Origin: Malaya genurostris
Taxonomy: Eukaryota; Arthropoda; Insecta; Diptera; Culicidae
Reading direction: 5' to 3'
NCBI RefSeq assembly: GCF_030247185.1
Contig: NC_080571.1
Span: 212,532,880-212,596,879, forward strand
Length of the DNA: 64,000 nt
In this document: one piece after another, positions 22,130 through 34,019 of the stretch
Numbering within the stretch: position 1 is the stretch's first letter
Layout of the letters: the number at the start of each line of letters is the position of its first letter
The notes under the pieces: generated by a model
Told to the model about the DNA's origin: nothing
Seen by the model: the letters and a program-made list of their open reading frames with translations, nothing else
Databases searched by the model: none
Program-made: the position numbers and the translations under genes

Positions 22130-22201
22130 TTATTGATTAATTATTTTCTGACTCGAAAAACTTTCGACTGTTTTTCGAGTCAGAAAATAATCCATCAATA
22201 A
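22130..22201. repeat. Near-perfect palindrome, 32-bp arms
   Basis: Arms TTATTGATTAATTATTTTCT... (22130-22161) and inverse (22170-22201) with two mismatches and an 8-nt loop TTTCGACT. Strong hairpin potential. Confidence 0.9.
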
Positions 22202-22209
22202 CGACCGAA

Positions 22210-23080
22210 AGTTAAACATTTGCAGCATACCTTAAATAACTGGATGCAATAATTATGACTCAAGACTGTATGTAATACACACTTTCAGAAAAAAAACTTC
22301 CACTTGACGTAAACTCAAACATTCCGTAATTTCTTGGGAGACAGAATATTACATCTATTAATACGTAAAAATCAATTTTGTGTCTGTTTCGATGGGAACT
22401 TCAGATAAATTAGCTGTGAAGTTAATCATATGATTCATTTTTATATAGTTGTTTTTACTAATTTAAGGAAATTTCGAAGCTAGTTTAATGTGCATCTACA
22501 GAGACGTAAATTTACAAGATTATTTTTTAATGTGCAGAAGCCTGAACTTATAAGTAACATCCCAGATGATAATTGAACGTATACAATACAGGCGTAAACA
22601 AAACTGTTATGTTTTTTGTGTTATGTTATTACATGTTACGTGTTAACACGTGAAACTTAATTTGAGTAAGTTTAAATGTCAAACTCAGCCACATACACTG
22701 TAAAATTACTGTACAATACATATTTTAACATCGTTGCCTTGTACGTTAAGGTAAAATGAGACATTATTTTTATGTATACCTAACGAGACGTAGAGTTATT
22801 GGGTATGTTTTTATTTAACGATATTTAATAATGCACACTGCTTTAGCTCTAAGATACCGAGGGTAATAGTTAACGAGTAGTAACTACGTTAGTAAGTCCC
22901 CCACAGTTTTACAAATCATGGCGGCATTAGTAGAATGTGAGCAGAAATGTCAGATAAGTGGCATATTGAAAGCTTGAACAACACTCCATTGTCATATTTG
23001 TCCATTTCTATCGCTGTTGCATGAGAAGAGTAAACAATCGGTACCATCAACGGCAAATTATATAAAATAGAACTCCTCGT
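22210..23080. other. Intergenic, nothing recognised
   Basis: AT-rich, with short GTTACGTGTTAACACGTG-type palindromes near 22625-22650; no gene. Confidence 0.4.
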
Positions 23081-23087
23081 TTATTTA

Positions 23088-23125
23088 TACCCGGTTTTAA
23101 CCTAGTTGCGGTCGTTCACCGGGTA
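23088..23125 (-). repeat. LINE/SINE 3'-end hairpin
   Basis: Same hairpin as at 17976-18035: minus strand CCCGGTGAACGACC ... GGTTAAAACCGGG followed by TATAAATAAA. A convincing target-site duplication was not found here. Confidence 0.6.
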
Positions 23126-23128
23126 AAT

Positions 23129-23460
23129 TAATTCCTCCAGAAGCGCCTGCTGTCTTTGCTCCGGTCCCACGAGGTGGCACTCTGTTTTGGTCAGATCGTG
23201 GCCGTGGCAACGTGAAACCGGTGATGGAGTGGTACGAAGCCAACGATGTTTTTGTGGCGATGGAAGTAAATCCGTCGATATCTCTAAAGCTTTGCCCAAT
23301 AAAAAAACTTTGGGCGATTATGAAGGGACAGCTCCGACAAACAAGAAAGGTCGACAAAAAAGGACAAGTATTTGTGGAAACAGTAGATGAAAGTGTGTAA
23401 GAAAGATGGCGCAAGTGTTGCACAGGATTTGATGAGTAGCGTTAGGTCCAAAGTGCGTGT
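23129..23460 (+). pseudogene. DD37E-type mariner-like transposase fragment
   Basis: The frame reads GGTLFWSDRGRGNVKPVMEW, YEANDVFVAMEVNPS, CPIKKLWAIMKGQLRQTRK and later a W-R-K-C-C tail. It matches the C-terminal half of IS630-Tc1-mariner transposases with FWPDLA and PIE(K)-W blocks (mosquito ITmD37E type). The catalytic Glu position reads Lys (PIKKLW), so it is dead. The LINE at 23494 begins within or directly after it. Confidence 0.65.
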
Positions 23461-23489
23461 ATTTAGGGTAAATCTCAATCCGACTTTGC

Positions 23490-26400
23490 ATTCTTGCAAC
23501 AATTCACAATTCGTCGGTTTATAGACGGCTTAACGAAAGAAACATCTATGAGCACTCTTTGGAACACAGCCCGACGAATGCGCAATCATAACACCACGAA
23601 TGAAAGTGAGGAATACTCCAACCGCTGGATATTCGATTTCGCTAAAAAAGTATGCCCAGACTCTGTTCCGAAACAGAAGATCACCCGCGCCGCGACACCA
23701 AATACAAACGAATCACCGTTTTCGATGGTAGAGCTTTCACTTGCACTTTTGTCATGTAACAATAAAGCCCCGGGATTAGACAGAATAAAATTCAACTTGT
23801 TGAAAAATCTGCCTGACCCCGCCAAAAGGCGCTTGCTGAATTTATTCAACAAGTTCCTCACGGGTAATATTGTCCCACACGACTGGAGACAAGTCAGAGT
23901 TATCGCCATTCAAAAACCAGGGAAACCAGCCTCCGATCACAATTCGTATCGGCCGATTGCTATGCTTTCCTGTATCCGGAAATTGTTCGAAAAAATGATT
24001 CTGTTTCGTCTAGACAATTGGGTCGAAACTAATGGTTTACTTTCAGATACACAATTTGGTTTCCGCAGGGGCAAAGGAACGAACGATTGTCTTGCGTTGC
24101 TCTCAACAGAAATTCAAATGGCATTTGATCGTAAAGAACAAATGGCGTCAGTTTTCCTAGACATTAAGGGGGCTTTTGACTCAGTTTCTATAAATATCCT
24201 ATCTGAGAAGTTGCATCAGCATGGTCTTTCGCCAGTTTTGAACAACTTTTTACATAATCTATTGTCTGAGAAACACATGTACTTTGCGCATGGTGATTTG
24301 TCGACAATACGATTCAGCTACATGGGTCTTCCTCAGGGCTCATGCTTAAGCCCCCTTTTATACAATTTTTACGTAAGTAATATCGATGAATGTATCAACA
24401 CATCTTGCACGCTAAGGCAACTTGCCGACGACAGCGTTGTGTCTATTATAGGACCCAAAGCTGCCGATCTCCAAGGACCATTACAAGATACTCTCGACAA
24501 CTTATCATCATGGGCTCTTCAAATGGGTATCGAGTTCTCTACGGAGAAAACTGAGCTGGTTGTATTTTCGAGGAAGCGAGAACCAGCACAATTACAGCTT
24601 CAACTAGGGGGTGAAACAATAGCTCAGGCCTTCACATATAAATATCTCGGGGTCTGGTTCGACTCCAAAGGCACCTGGGGATGTCACATTAGGTATCTGA
24701 AACAAAAATGCCAGCAGAGAATCAACTTTCTTCGTACAATAACCGGATCATGGTGGGGTGCCCACCCAGGAGACCTGATCAGGTTGTATCAAACAACGAT
24801 ATTGTCCGTGATGGAATACGGATGCTTCTGCTTCCGATCAGTGGCGAACACTCATTTCATCAAGCTGGAAAGAATTCAGTATCATTGTTTGCGTATTGCC
24901 TTGGGTTGCATGCAATCGACTCATACGATGAGCCTCGAAGTGCTGGCGGGCGTTCTTCCACTGAAAAACCGGTTCTGGGATCTCTCATATCGTTTGCTCA
25001 TTCGATGCGACATTTTGAATCCTCTGGTGATTGAAAACTTCGAAAGGTTAGTTGAGCTTAACTCTCAAACCCGTTTTATGTCCTTGTATTTTGATTACAT
25101 GGCTCAGAATATTAATCCTTCTTCGTTTGTTTCCAACCGTGCTCATTTCTTGGATACTTCTGATTCTACTGTGTTTTTCGACACATCCATGAGAGAAGAA
25201 ATTCGTGGAATTCCGGATCACGTGCGCCCTCAAGTGGCCCCAAATATTTTTTATAATAAATTTAGAACAGTCAACTGTGAAAAGGTGTTTTACACTGACG
25301 GATCAAACATCAACGAGTCCACAGGCTTCGGCATCTTCAATCAAAACATCACCGCTTCTTACAAACTCAGTGATCCGGCTTCAGTTTACGTCGCAGAATT
25401 AGCTGCTATTCAGTACACCCTCGAGATCATTGAAACCATGCCCAAAGACCATTACTTCATTGTCACGGACAGTCTAAGTTCAATAGAAGCTCTCCGGGCA
25501 ATGAAGCCAGGAAAGTATCCCCCATATTTCCTGGGGAAAATACGGGAACATTTGAGAACTTTATCTGAACGGTCTTATTTAATATCGTTAGTCTGGGTCC
25601 CTTCGCATTGTTCCATTCCGGGCAATGAAAAGGCAGACTTATTGGCTAAAGTGGGCGCATTGGAAGGTGATATTTATGAAAGACCAATCTGCTTCAATGA
25701 ATTTTTCAGTATTTCTCGTCAGAAAACTCTCGAAAGTTGGCAAACTTCATGGACGAATGACGAACTGGGACGATGGCTACACTCCATTATCCCTAAGGTA
25801 TCGACGAAACCTTGGTTCAAGGGGATGAACATGAGTCGTGATTTCATTCGCGTTATGTCACGGCTCATGTCAAATCACTATACATTCAACGCACATCTCC
25901 GGCGTATCGGGATCGTGGAGAACGGGCTGTGCACCTGTGGCGATGGTTATCAGGACATCGAGCATGTCGTGTGGTCGTGCGTAGAGTATCGTGACGCCAG
26001 GTCGAAGCTACTGGAATCCCTCAGGGCCCGAGGTAGACCGCCTGAGGTGCCGGTTCGGGATGTGTTGGCGAGTCGGGATAGTTCATATATGCTTCTCATA
26101 TACCAGTACCTTAAACACATTGATATACAAGTGTAATGTGTTATTCCTCGCTCAGAAAATATAATCTCCACCTACAGGTTCGACACTAACATCCGCCCGA
26201 TTCTCTCGATCCCCGTCCCTGTTCACCATCTTCATTGGAATTAACAAGATCTTTTTTTTTTGTCACTAACTTTTTCGTTCCCCTTTCCCTGTTTTTTCAC
26301 CATCTCGATGGCAACTAATTAGATCTCTGTCGTTTTCAAACATTTTGTTCCCACACCCCTTTTTTACCCCGTTTCCCACAATATTTACTTCTTTTTTTCA

Positions 26401-26725
26401 TTCTCTTCCGTAACATCACCATCACCGGAAGACCGCTCCAGTCAATGACCAGCATGCGGGCCACCCGCCGGGCCTTCGTAGCCTGGGGGTGTATCCCGCG
26501 GACCCTCACGGACCGAAGAATGCGGCCAACATAGAAAATTACCATCGCCATCTGGAATCATCTCATCCTAAATTCAATTCACCGGCCACTACCGATCGCC
26601 AGATACTATATTACATAATGATACTACTCTAGTTTTAAGTTAGACGATAATTAAGATTAGTAAATACCCTTGGCATCTTAGAGCTTAAGCAGTGTGCCTT
26701 AATATTATATTATATTATTGACATG
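23490..26725 (+). mobile_element. LOA/I-type LINE insertion with 3' UTR
   Basis: Comprises the truncated ORF2 and a 590-bp 3' UTR ending near GCATCTTAGAGCTTAAGCAG and a short ATATT-rich tail. The 3' UTR holds GC-rich blocks (GCGGGCCACCCGCCGGGCCT) that are shared with 52459-53285 and 5822-5880. The 5' border lies close to the DD37E fragment; the exact truncation point and TSD were not resolved. Confidence 0.85.
23494..26136 (+). CDS. LINE ORF2: reverse transcriptase plus RNase H (LOA/I type), 5'-truncated
   Basis: An open frame of 880 residues. The RT motifs in order are KAPGLDRIKFNLL (about 90-102), QKPGKPASDHNSYRPIAML, QFGFRRGKGTNDCL, FLDIKGAFDSV (catalytic Asp, about 224-234), GLPQGSCLSPLL and LADDSVV (catalytic pair). 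An RNase H domain follows: FYTDGSN (D), VAELAAIQYTLE (E), FIVTDSLSSIEAL (D), WVPSHCSIPGNEKADLLAK (H and D), all catalytic residues present. A zinc-knuckle-like LCTCGDGYQDIEHVVWSC sits near the C-terminus. The upstream endonuclease domain is absent, so the first Met is not a natural start. RNase H in a non-LTR ORF2 points to the LOA or I clade; the open frame suggests recent insertion. Confidence 0.9.
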   Translation: MQQFTIRRFIDGLTKETSMSTLWNTARRMRNHNTTNESEEYSNRWIFDFAKKVCPDSVPKQKITRAATPNTNESPFSMVELSLALLSCNNKAPGLDRIKFNLLKNLPDPAKRRLLNLFNKFLTGNIVPHDWRQVRVIAIQKPGKPASDHNSYRPIAMLSCIRKLFEKMILFRLDNWVETNGLLSDTQFGFRRGKGTNDCLALLSTEIQMAFDRKEQMASVFLDIKGAFDSVSINILSEKLHQHGLSPVLNNFLHNLLSEKHMYFAHGDLSTIRFSYMGLPQGSCLSPLLYNFYVSNIDECINTSCTLRQLADDSVVSIIGPKAADLQGPLQDTLDNLSSWALQMGIEFSTEKTELVVFSRKREPAQLQLQLGGETIAQAFTYKYLGVWFDSKGTWGCHIRYLKQKCQQRINFLRTITGSWWGAHPGDLIRLYQTTILSVMEYGCFCFRSVANTHFIKLERIQYHCLRIALGCMQSTHTMSLEVLAGVLPLKNRFWDLSYRLLIRCDILNPLVIENFERLVELNSQTRFMSLYFDYMAQNINPSSFVSNRAHFLDTSDSTVFFDTSMREEIRGIPDHVRPQVAPNIFYNKFRTVNCEKVFYTDGSNINESTGFGIFNQNITASYKLSDPASVYVAELAAIQYTLEIIETMPKDHYFIVTDSLSSIEALRAMKPGKYPPYFLGKIREHLRTLSERSYLISLVWVPSHCSIPGNEKADLLAKVGALEGDIYERPICFNEFFSISRQKTLESWQTSWTNDELGRWLHSIIPKVSTKPWFKGMNMSRDFIRVMSRLMSNHYTFNAHLRRIGIVENGLCTCGDGYQDIEHVVWSCVEYRDARSKLLESLRARGRPPEVPVRDVLASRDSSYMLLIYQYLKHIDIQV

Positions 26726-26939
26726 CTAACTAGGTTTCATTTCAAACGATTTATTTTAATCTTTTTTCGTTTTCATGTCACAGTATTAACTGCTTTATTA
26801 TTATGAAAATATGAAGATTTAAAATTCCGCTGGTAGCTTGAAAATAGATTTCTCTTGTCCTTACAATATTTTTCATTGAGTTAATTTTTACACAAATTTA
26901 GATAGATCTAATAGCGATTTGATTTTTAGTCTTTGTTGA

Positions 26940-27258
26940 GACGTAGAGTCGTCTTGAGCCAGTTTAAATATGATCAGTATCTAATCGGAAAACAAATTGA
27001 AAAATTGACATGTGAATGCAGTCATGTAGTGAAAACCGTGAAAGTGTTACCATAGAGATGGGACTCGAACCCATAGCTAACTCCTAACCGGGGAAATTGT
27101 TTTACTAATTGAACTACTCTGAATATGAAAACACACGAAGAGAAAGTCCATTATAAGACTGTAAAGTGAATGCCGTGGTGGCCAAGTACGGCGAAGCATG
27201 CTTGGTTTCGTCTAGTCAATTGGACGTTCTGTTTTCCCGTTAAGTACTGATCATATTC
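26940..27258. mobile_element. TIR element with tRNA-like arm, copy 2
   Basis: Begins GACGTAGAGTCGTCTTGAGC, continues TTTAAATATGATCAGTATC, then a tRNA-like stretch in the minus orientation (about 27053-27121, with CTCGAACCCATAGCTAACTC). It ends at TAAGTACTGATCATATTCAT, inverse to its own start. The central segment at 27172-27212 is flipped compared with copy 1. Confidence 0.65.
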
Positions 27259-27399
27259 ATAGATCTTATAGTTTATAGATCGATTCGAATATTAACAAAA
27301 AAAGTGCAATCAAAACGGAAGGTATCAGCTATAGAATATAATTGAATTTAATCATAAAACCTCTTCGCAAATTACAAACGAACCCGATATCGGTTGAGC

Positions 27400-28230
27400 A
27401 GGAAAATCTCTTATTTTGCCCTGGGTGCAAAATTTCCTCGGTACGCCACTGTAAACCGGAATGGTCTATTTACATATGATCTAATGATAAATAATAGTTA
27501 CAGAATGCACTTCTTTTATTCTCTAATGTGTGGAAATTATCTGTTGAGGTTTATTATTTGGCTCTGGAAAGTCATGGAGTAACAAACAAGCAAACCATAC
27601 ATCGTCCACAGCGGCAGTAATTAAAATTTTTGAATGCAGAACCGGATGAAAACATTGGTTTTGGAAGAGCTGGTTAAGTTTTTGTACGGTTCTTGTAAAA
27701 GAGATGTTTATAAACAATTCTTGCATGCAAAATCCGTGTCCGGTTTTTTTTTTTAATGTTTTTATCCGTTTTTTTTTTGCATTCAACCATGCGTAAACGG
27801 GTCTTCCAAACCCGTTTTGCGTTCAGCCTTTCAGCTGGTTCTAAATACACACGCCAAGCCCGACTAGTCTGCAAAGTCAACGCCAAAGCGTATAAAAATC
27901 ACGTAGGTAAATTCATGCTCTTCAAATGGTAAACTCGCGATAGCAAACGTCAAATCGTGAAAATTCAATGAGCCTTCGAATCCGATTAAAACGAACATCA
28001 GCAGCTTGCTACAATCATTACACACAAGAATCGGATGAAAAAATTTGTTTTGATAGAACCGACTCATCCGGTTGTTGCATTTAAATTTTTTATGACCGGT
28101 TTTTGTATTCAATGTTTTTACTTATGAAAATATTTGAACAGATTTTCTAAACCAAAAAAAAAAACGAAAGTTTGTCTTCAAATAACAAAAATTCAACGGC
28201 TCTACAAAACCGGTTGAAACAATCATAGAA
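27400..28230. other. Intergenic repeats, no gene
   Basis: 27412-27455 (GCAAAATTTCCTCGGTACGC) is the inverse of 58612-58655 (GCGCACCGAGGAAATTTGGC), a dispersed TE fragment. At 27600-28110 there are repeated CCGGATGAAAA and CCGGTTTTT motifs. Confidence 0.45.
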
Positions 28231-28237
28231 GGCAAAA

Positions 28238-29466
28238 CCGACGACACGACCTGCCACTCGTCCATCAAAACTGTATCGTAAATTTAACTACCTCTCAGTA
28301 ACTGGTAATGTCAAAATGAAGTCATTTGAAAAATGTTTGAAATTGGCAACCCAGTCCGAAAATTGTTGTTTTTCGAATAACAGTTACCGCAACCTTGGTT
28401 ACTGCTAATTCGAAGACTTAATTAGATTGTAAATAAGAAAATTTTTGAGACGATCCCTCTTTGCTGCTTACCAGAAGGCCAAATATTCTAAGAAATGAAA
28501 GCCAGCAATCCAAAATTTAGTAGAGAAATTCTCTGGCGAAAAATTTCGTTTCTAACTTCGGTAACGGTAAAACTAAATTACCAAAACCCTACACACTCGT
28601 AAATTTGGTGTAAAAGTATATTTATTTCCAAAATCACAAAAAAAATTCTATGACTGAATTTGTATGTGTTCTGAAAAATCAGATAATCAAGCGAATTTTC
28701 TAGAGAGTCTAGAGATCTTCCAATTAGTGATTGTGATTTCTTTGTGTAGAAAACCGAATCGCATGTGTTACATATGATTATATCGTCCTTTACTCTTCGT
28801 ACAAGAGTAAATTTTGAATATGCTTTCGTAAATTTAGTTTAAGCATATATTTCGAGTCGCATTGTGTAGAACATTGAAAATATTCCTCATTTGAACACCT
28901 ACAAATAAAAAAAATACAAAAAAGTTCGACTTAGTAAAGGTAGTCTTACATCTCTTTTTCCATTTTATATCTTCAACCTATTATGCTGATCGAGTACTAT
29001 CTTTAACGGAAATAATTGTCCATAGAACTTGTTTGTTTGAAGAATTATGCTTGCGCTACTTCTGTTCTACCCCCTCGATTTCGAGGTGAATGATTTTGGG
29101 CACTATTTGTTATAATTGCATTATATTTAGATCAACCTGGATGGTCAGGTTTCACTGAGGTTCGGTTCAGCTGTAATTTCACGAAGTACTCAAAGATTCG
29201 ATCATTTTTTTTGTTTTGATGATGGTAAGACTTTAGGAAACCGCAATAAGGAGGAATTCGTTTCTCTCCGTTTTTTCCAAAACAAACAATTTGTTTATTT
29301 ATGCTGGGTTTCTTAGTTACTGTTCGTAGCAAATAAAACAGTGTTGCTCGAGAATTTGATTTTTATTATTAACAAGGGGTCGCTTGATTTGTGGTAACTG
29401 GTGGTAAATGATCAACAAACACTTTTCACGCCGCTTTTTCTTCGGAGTGCCTGGTCGTGTCGTCGG
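28238..29466. mobile_element. Non-autonomous TIR element with 5-bp TSD, copy 2
   Basis: Same ends as 1656-2613 (CCGACGACACGACC and inverse, right end AGTGCCTGGTCGTGTCGTCG). The flanking duplication is CAAAA (28233-28237 and 29467-29471). Subterminal blocks match copy 1 (ACTGTATCGTAAATTTAACT; AACAAGGGGTCGCT). It is 1229 bp against 958 bp, so the interiors differ. No transposase ORF. Confidence 0.85.
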
Positions 29467-29784
29467 CAAAACGGTCGAAATTTAGGACCGTAATTTTTCA
29501 TCATAACAACGATTGGACACATGGAAAATAGTGAACATTTAGAAAATAGTGGATACAATGTCTGCCACTACTTGTTTCGATCGGTACAGAACGCTCTATT
29601 TGTCATTTCAGTGAAAAGAGTGAAAATTGGATTGAAAACCGCGTTTGGTTAGGAATTCATGAATTTTCAGAAAGATAATAAAACATCCCTATGGACAATA
29701 CTTAGAATAAAAAAAAATATGTATTTTGCTGTTCTTATAATACATTGATAACATGGTCTTGTCATACTGTTTGATTTAGAACAT

Positions 29785-30230
29785 GTTACATTCCATGTGC
29801 ATATTCAGTTGTGTTCTAGTTCTAGATGCATAATTTATGTCAGTTTTAAAATTTGAATCTGGATTTTGAAACAAGAAATGCTGACATCCCCAGTAGTGTT
29901 TTACTCGTGTTTCAAATGTAGAAAAAATAGAAATAGGCATCGTATGCCAGTTTTAAATTTGACAGAAGAACTGTTCGAATAAATAAAACTAGAACGGCTT
30001 GCTGGGGATACGTTTGTTCCAGTTTCAGTTCTATTATATATGTTCCACATAAAACTTCTAGCTGCTGAATTTTCTCTAAGGGCATATTCAGGAGTGTTTT
30101 AGTTCTAGATGCATAATTTATGTCAGTTTTAAATTTTGAATCTGGAAATTATGACAAAAAACTGGCAACCCTAGCAGTGTTTTACTCGTGTTTCAACTAT
30201 TGAAACTAAAAAAAGGACGGCCAGTATACA
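29785..30230 (-). repeat. Dispersed repeat, partner of 7470-7725, plus partial duplicate
   Basis: 29785-30050 is the inverse of 7470-7725. 30075-30230 repeats its first half (GTTCTAGATGCATAATTTAT, then TGTTTTACTCGTGTTTCAA), giving a local direct duplication. Confidence 0.7.
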
Positions 30231-30299
30231 GGTTTTAAATTTAAGTAAAATTTTTAAAAGTAGAAAGTCGAAAGCCTTCATCTTCAATTTGACCAGATT

Positions 30300-32830
30300 A
30301 AATTAATCAAATAATCAAAACAAGAATTTATTTGTTAGTATAGAATATAGATTATATATAATATTTATATATATTTTTATATTTCGTTTCATGAACTAGG
30401 AAGTAGTTTTTCAAGAGTATCTGTGAATCATGGTAAGTTATAACTAGTGTGCTTGACAAAAACTTAATATGGAAGCGCGAAATTCTGCAAGGCTGAAATC
30501 CTGCTGAGATTATTGAGAAGTATTTTCTATAAGTTAAAAATGGAAACCGAAATTGAATGAGTAGCAAAACCAAGAATGCATGTTCCCTCCGAGACATTGC
30601 CATTCAACACAATAACTAAACTGTTTGGCAAGTACCTTTAACTTTACGTCTTCCTCGCTGTTAATTTTGAACTTCAAAGTTATGCGAGCAGTTCAATGTA
30701 TACTGTTAGCATAAATTGGGGGTACTTTCGACATCTCAAAGCAAGTGAAAATTTTCAGCCCACATCCACATAAATTTTAACTCGAATTTGGGTTTTTAAT
30801 TTTTAAAGCTGAAATATTTATTCGTAACGAGGTAAACATTCAGACATCGATCACAGTGATACGTCCCCTTAAATGATTTTTCATAAGGTGGCTTACTTAT
30901 CAATATTACTCAACAATAGCAAACATGAGTTTCATAAAGCAACAAATGATCACAAACTATCCTATAATTTAATGAAATGGACGTTTATGTTGTTAAAAAA
31001 AACTATGAATAGAATTGTGACTTCTTCTGAATAGAGAATTCTTCTTGAAAAAAAACAACATGCAACATGTCTGCACAAGTAATGCAAGAATATGCAGCAA
31101 AATCAGTAGAACTAAAAAGGCTAAAGAAAAGCAAAGTCCTGGTATTACATTACTTCTATGGAATTTAGCCTTTCTGTTTCGACAGAGTTCGCAGCCGAAT
31201 CTTAGCATACGAAATCGTTGCATGGCTATTGACACTAACCATCCTAAGGCTAAAGAAACTTGAACTATATATTCATGAAAAAATACCTCATTTGTAGTAA
31301 AAAGACGAACGAAATATTGCATAAAATCGTTGAGGTTTTCTTAATTGCTTTTTGGTTTCTTATTTTTAGTTACTTCAACAATGTTAATCATTCAATGTAG
31401 TTAAAAATCACTCTATCTGGTAATCATCTACCCCAATCAAGTTTTCGTTTTTTTTGTATTTTGTTTTCGGATTTTAACTGTCCATCTAATCTGGGTTTCA
31501 TTTCTTTAGAATAGTTATACATCCAGTTGGGGTGTTCAATGAATGGAACTTCGAGCAGTTTAGAATTAAATTAGGAAACACAGGGAATGATCTACATCTA
31601 ATCAAATTGGTCATGGTTGAAAAACAAGTTGGTTCTAGAATGTAAAGAAGATACCCTGCTTGCAGGTGTTTGCATCTGTACAAATACACGGTGAAAGAGC
31701 CGAAAATGCAACAGTCCCTGACCGATCATACAAATTGTGCAAGAAGAAAACACACCGAAGGTGGAAAGAACAACAAAAGTAAAGATCGTTTGGTCTCAGA
31801 GCCTTGTAAATACCTGATAGCTTGTTTCGAACTACCGTTTGCGTGTAGGTGAAGGAATCTCTCATTCGACCCTCTGCCAAAGCCACAACCAAACGTCGAG
31901 AAGTCAACCTATATGGACGTAACACTGCATACAATACAATGATACCTGTAGGTTCTACACCTTGTATCTACTTAACACGCATACATTGGCTGGCAGCCAA
32001 GCGCAAAAAGGTGGAAAAACAGGTTTTTGGCTTCTTTTATATAAAAACTTTGCCTTATGGACGCTTCTTTTTCCTTTGAACCCAAAGCTTTATGATTCGC
32101 TTCATATTAAAACACTCGAAATGCTACTATTCACTATGGCGTATGTGACGTCATCAAATATGAAGGGATTTTTCTCATAGGTATGCACCTTCAACCGAAG
32201 CACGAACAGACTTCTTTTGTCACGGTTTTATCCGGAACTATACGGAATGGTCCGGTTGGTTCATTTGAATAACCACATTTTTAGCGTGGATTTAAATTTT
32301 TTCGAAGTGGTTGACCTGCTATGTTTAGGCTTTGTTTAACACGGTTCATAACGGAATTCAATTGAGGTTTCCATTCACTTTTCCTCAGTGTTTTTCACGC
32401 GCGTATTCGAAAACAACGCCTCACCTACAATAGACTATTATATTTTGAACTTATTTCCCATGATGTGATTGCACAACTTCCCCTGCGGAAAGGTTACAAT
32501 CCAATTCAGGCGTTGATTAATCATTCACCTGTAAATATGGTTTATCGATTTTTGTATTGTACCACCTGAAGTACGACACACGTTTATCAGTGAATGTTGT
32601 TATCTTCCCGTAGGTTACCTTGATAAGCGTTCGCCACAATTCGCCAACTAACGATGCGCGGAATTCGTATAAGGCGAACGAAAAGGGTACCCCGTCCTTT
32701 TCTAGGCTTCTACCACACGCGAATGTCGGTCACTACACGCTTGTATGTTGCCAACGCCCTGCTTCGGTTGGCCACAACTACCACACTACCCAAAAAGCCA
32801 CAATCTGATCACTGACTGTTTCACAGCGTA
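30300..32830. other. Intergenic, no gene recognised
   Basis: AT-rich sequence without domain-like ORFs. A TGACGTCA palindrome (CRE-like) occurs at about 32147 but has no gene context. Confidence 0.35.
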
Positions 32831-32839
32831 CCGTCGAAA

Positions 32840-33005
32840 ACACGTCCGCAGGTTGCACGATGAACTACACAACTGAGACCCTCGCTTCGACTGGTGCGGA
32901 GAGTAAGCACCCACAATGAGCGAAACGCCGCCACCACCAGTTACTTGCTGGCCGGGCTGGGCTTACTTCGCGTGTTAAGCGTAGCGGTGGTGCCGGGCAC
33001 GTTTG
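32840..33005. other. GC-rich island of unknown role
   Basis: Much higher GC than the flanks (GCCGCCACCACCAG, GGCCGGGCTGGGC, GTAGCGGTGGTGCCGGGC), with inverted CCACCACC/GGTGGTG motifs. No ORF beyond about 20 codons. It could be a first exon or promoter region, or a TE fragment. Confidence 0.3.
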
Positions 33006-34019
33006 CTTACAAACTTAATCGCGAGCTGTAACCCGAATGGTGAAAAACAACAGATTCAACGCGAGAATGTTCAGTTTTTACGTTATTATTTTCACTTTTT
33101 TTATAGAATTGTCGATTTCTTCCGATGAAAATTCGGAAATTTTCTGCCATGAACAGTAAATGGTAAATGCATAGTAAATCATTAGCTATAAACAAATTGT
33201 TTTATTCATAATTCTTTAAGATGTGGATTAAAAAAGTGATTAGGAAAATACACGAAAAAAATAGTGATATCTTGTAATTTAATCTTGAAGAATTTCATCT
33301 GACTAAGACACAGAAGAAGCCTACAAGTCGTAGACGGAATACGTAAAAGTTCAAAAGACGAGAAAAAATTGAATATAATTTAAGGGAGGGATTTATGGAT
33401 TATCACTATATGAAGCATTCTCAATCAAAGGAACTACTCGAAGAATCAAAAGCTCCGACTCAATTCAATGCTATGAACCGTTTCATCGTTCTAATTCTAT
33501 TTCGTTTTAGACTAGTTAAACCTACAATCTCGATGCAATGCGTTGGCTGAAACTATGAGGTAAAACATGGAACAGATGAATTGTATTTCCTATTGATGTA
33601 ATATAAATTATTCGCCATTTTAACACCAATTTCGTTATGAGTAGCAATTTATCACATACTCCAATTTGAAAATTGGAACATGTTTTCGGCATGACAAACC
33701 ATTTATTTTACGCGAAAGAAATCTGAAAATAATGGATGTATTGTAAGGATGTATTGTTGCAAGCACTTTCTTTGAATCGTGAATCCCTTTTCAAGAACCA
33801 TAAAATTAACCGAAAAAGAGAAGTAAAAATAAGCGAATCTTAAATTTGTTTCACATTTTTAAATTGTAATTTTTTTTAAACTGACGTAGTTCACACAAAT
33901 TTACATTCAAGAACAGTTCTTCCTACCAAAATAAAAAATTTCGAAACTCGTAAAACTCCATACAGTCGGCTGTCGGGAGGTTCGCTATCAATTCATACAT
34001 TTAATTCATTGTGTTCGTT

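Noticed and set aside
23102..23423. Minus-strand frames opposite the DD37E fragment
   Set aside because: Shadows of the plus-strand transposase remnant.
30640..30665. TTTACGTC word as another ribozyme cleavage site
   Set aside because: No CTGATGA/GAAA core within a plausible distance on either strand.
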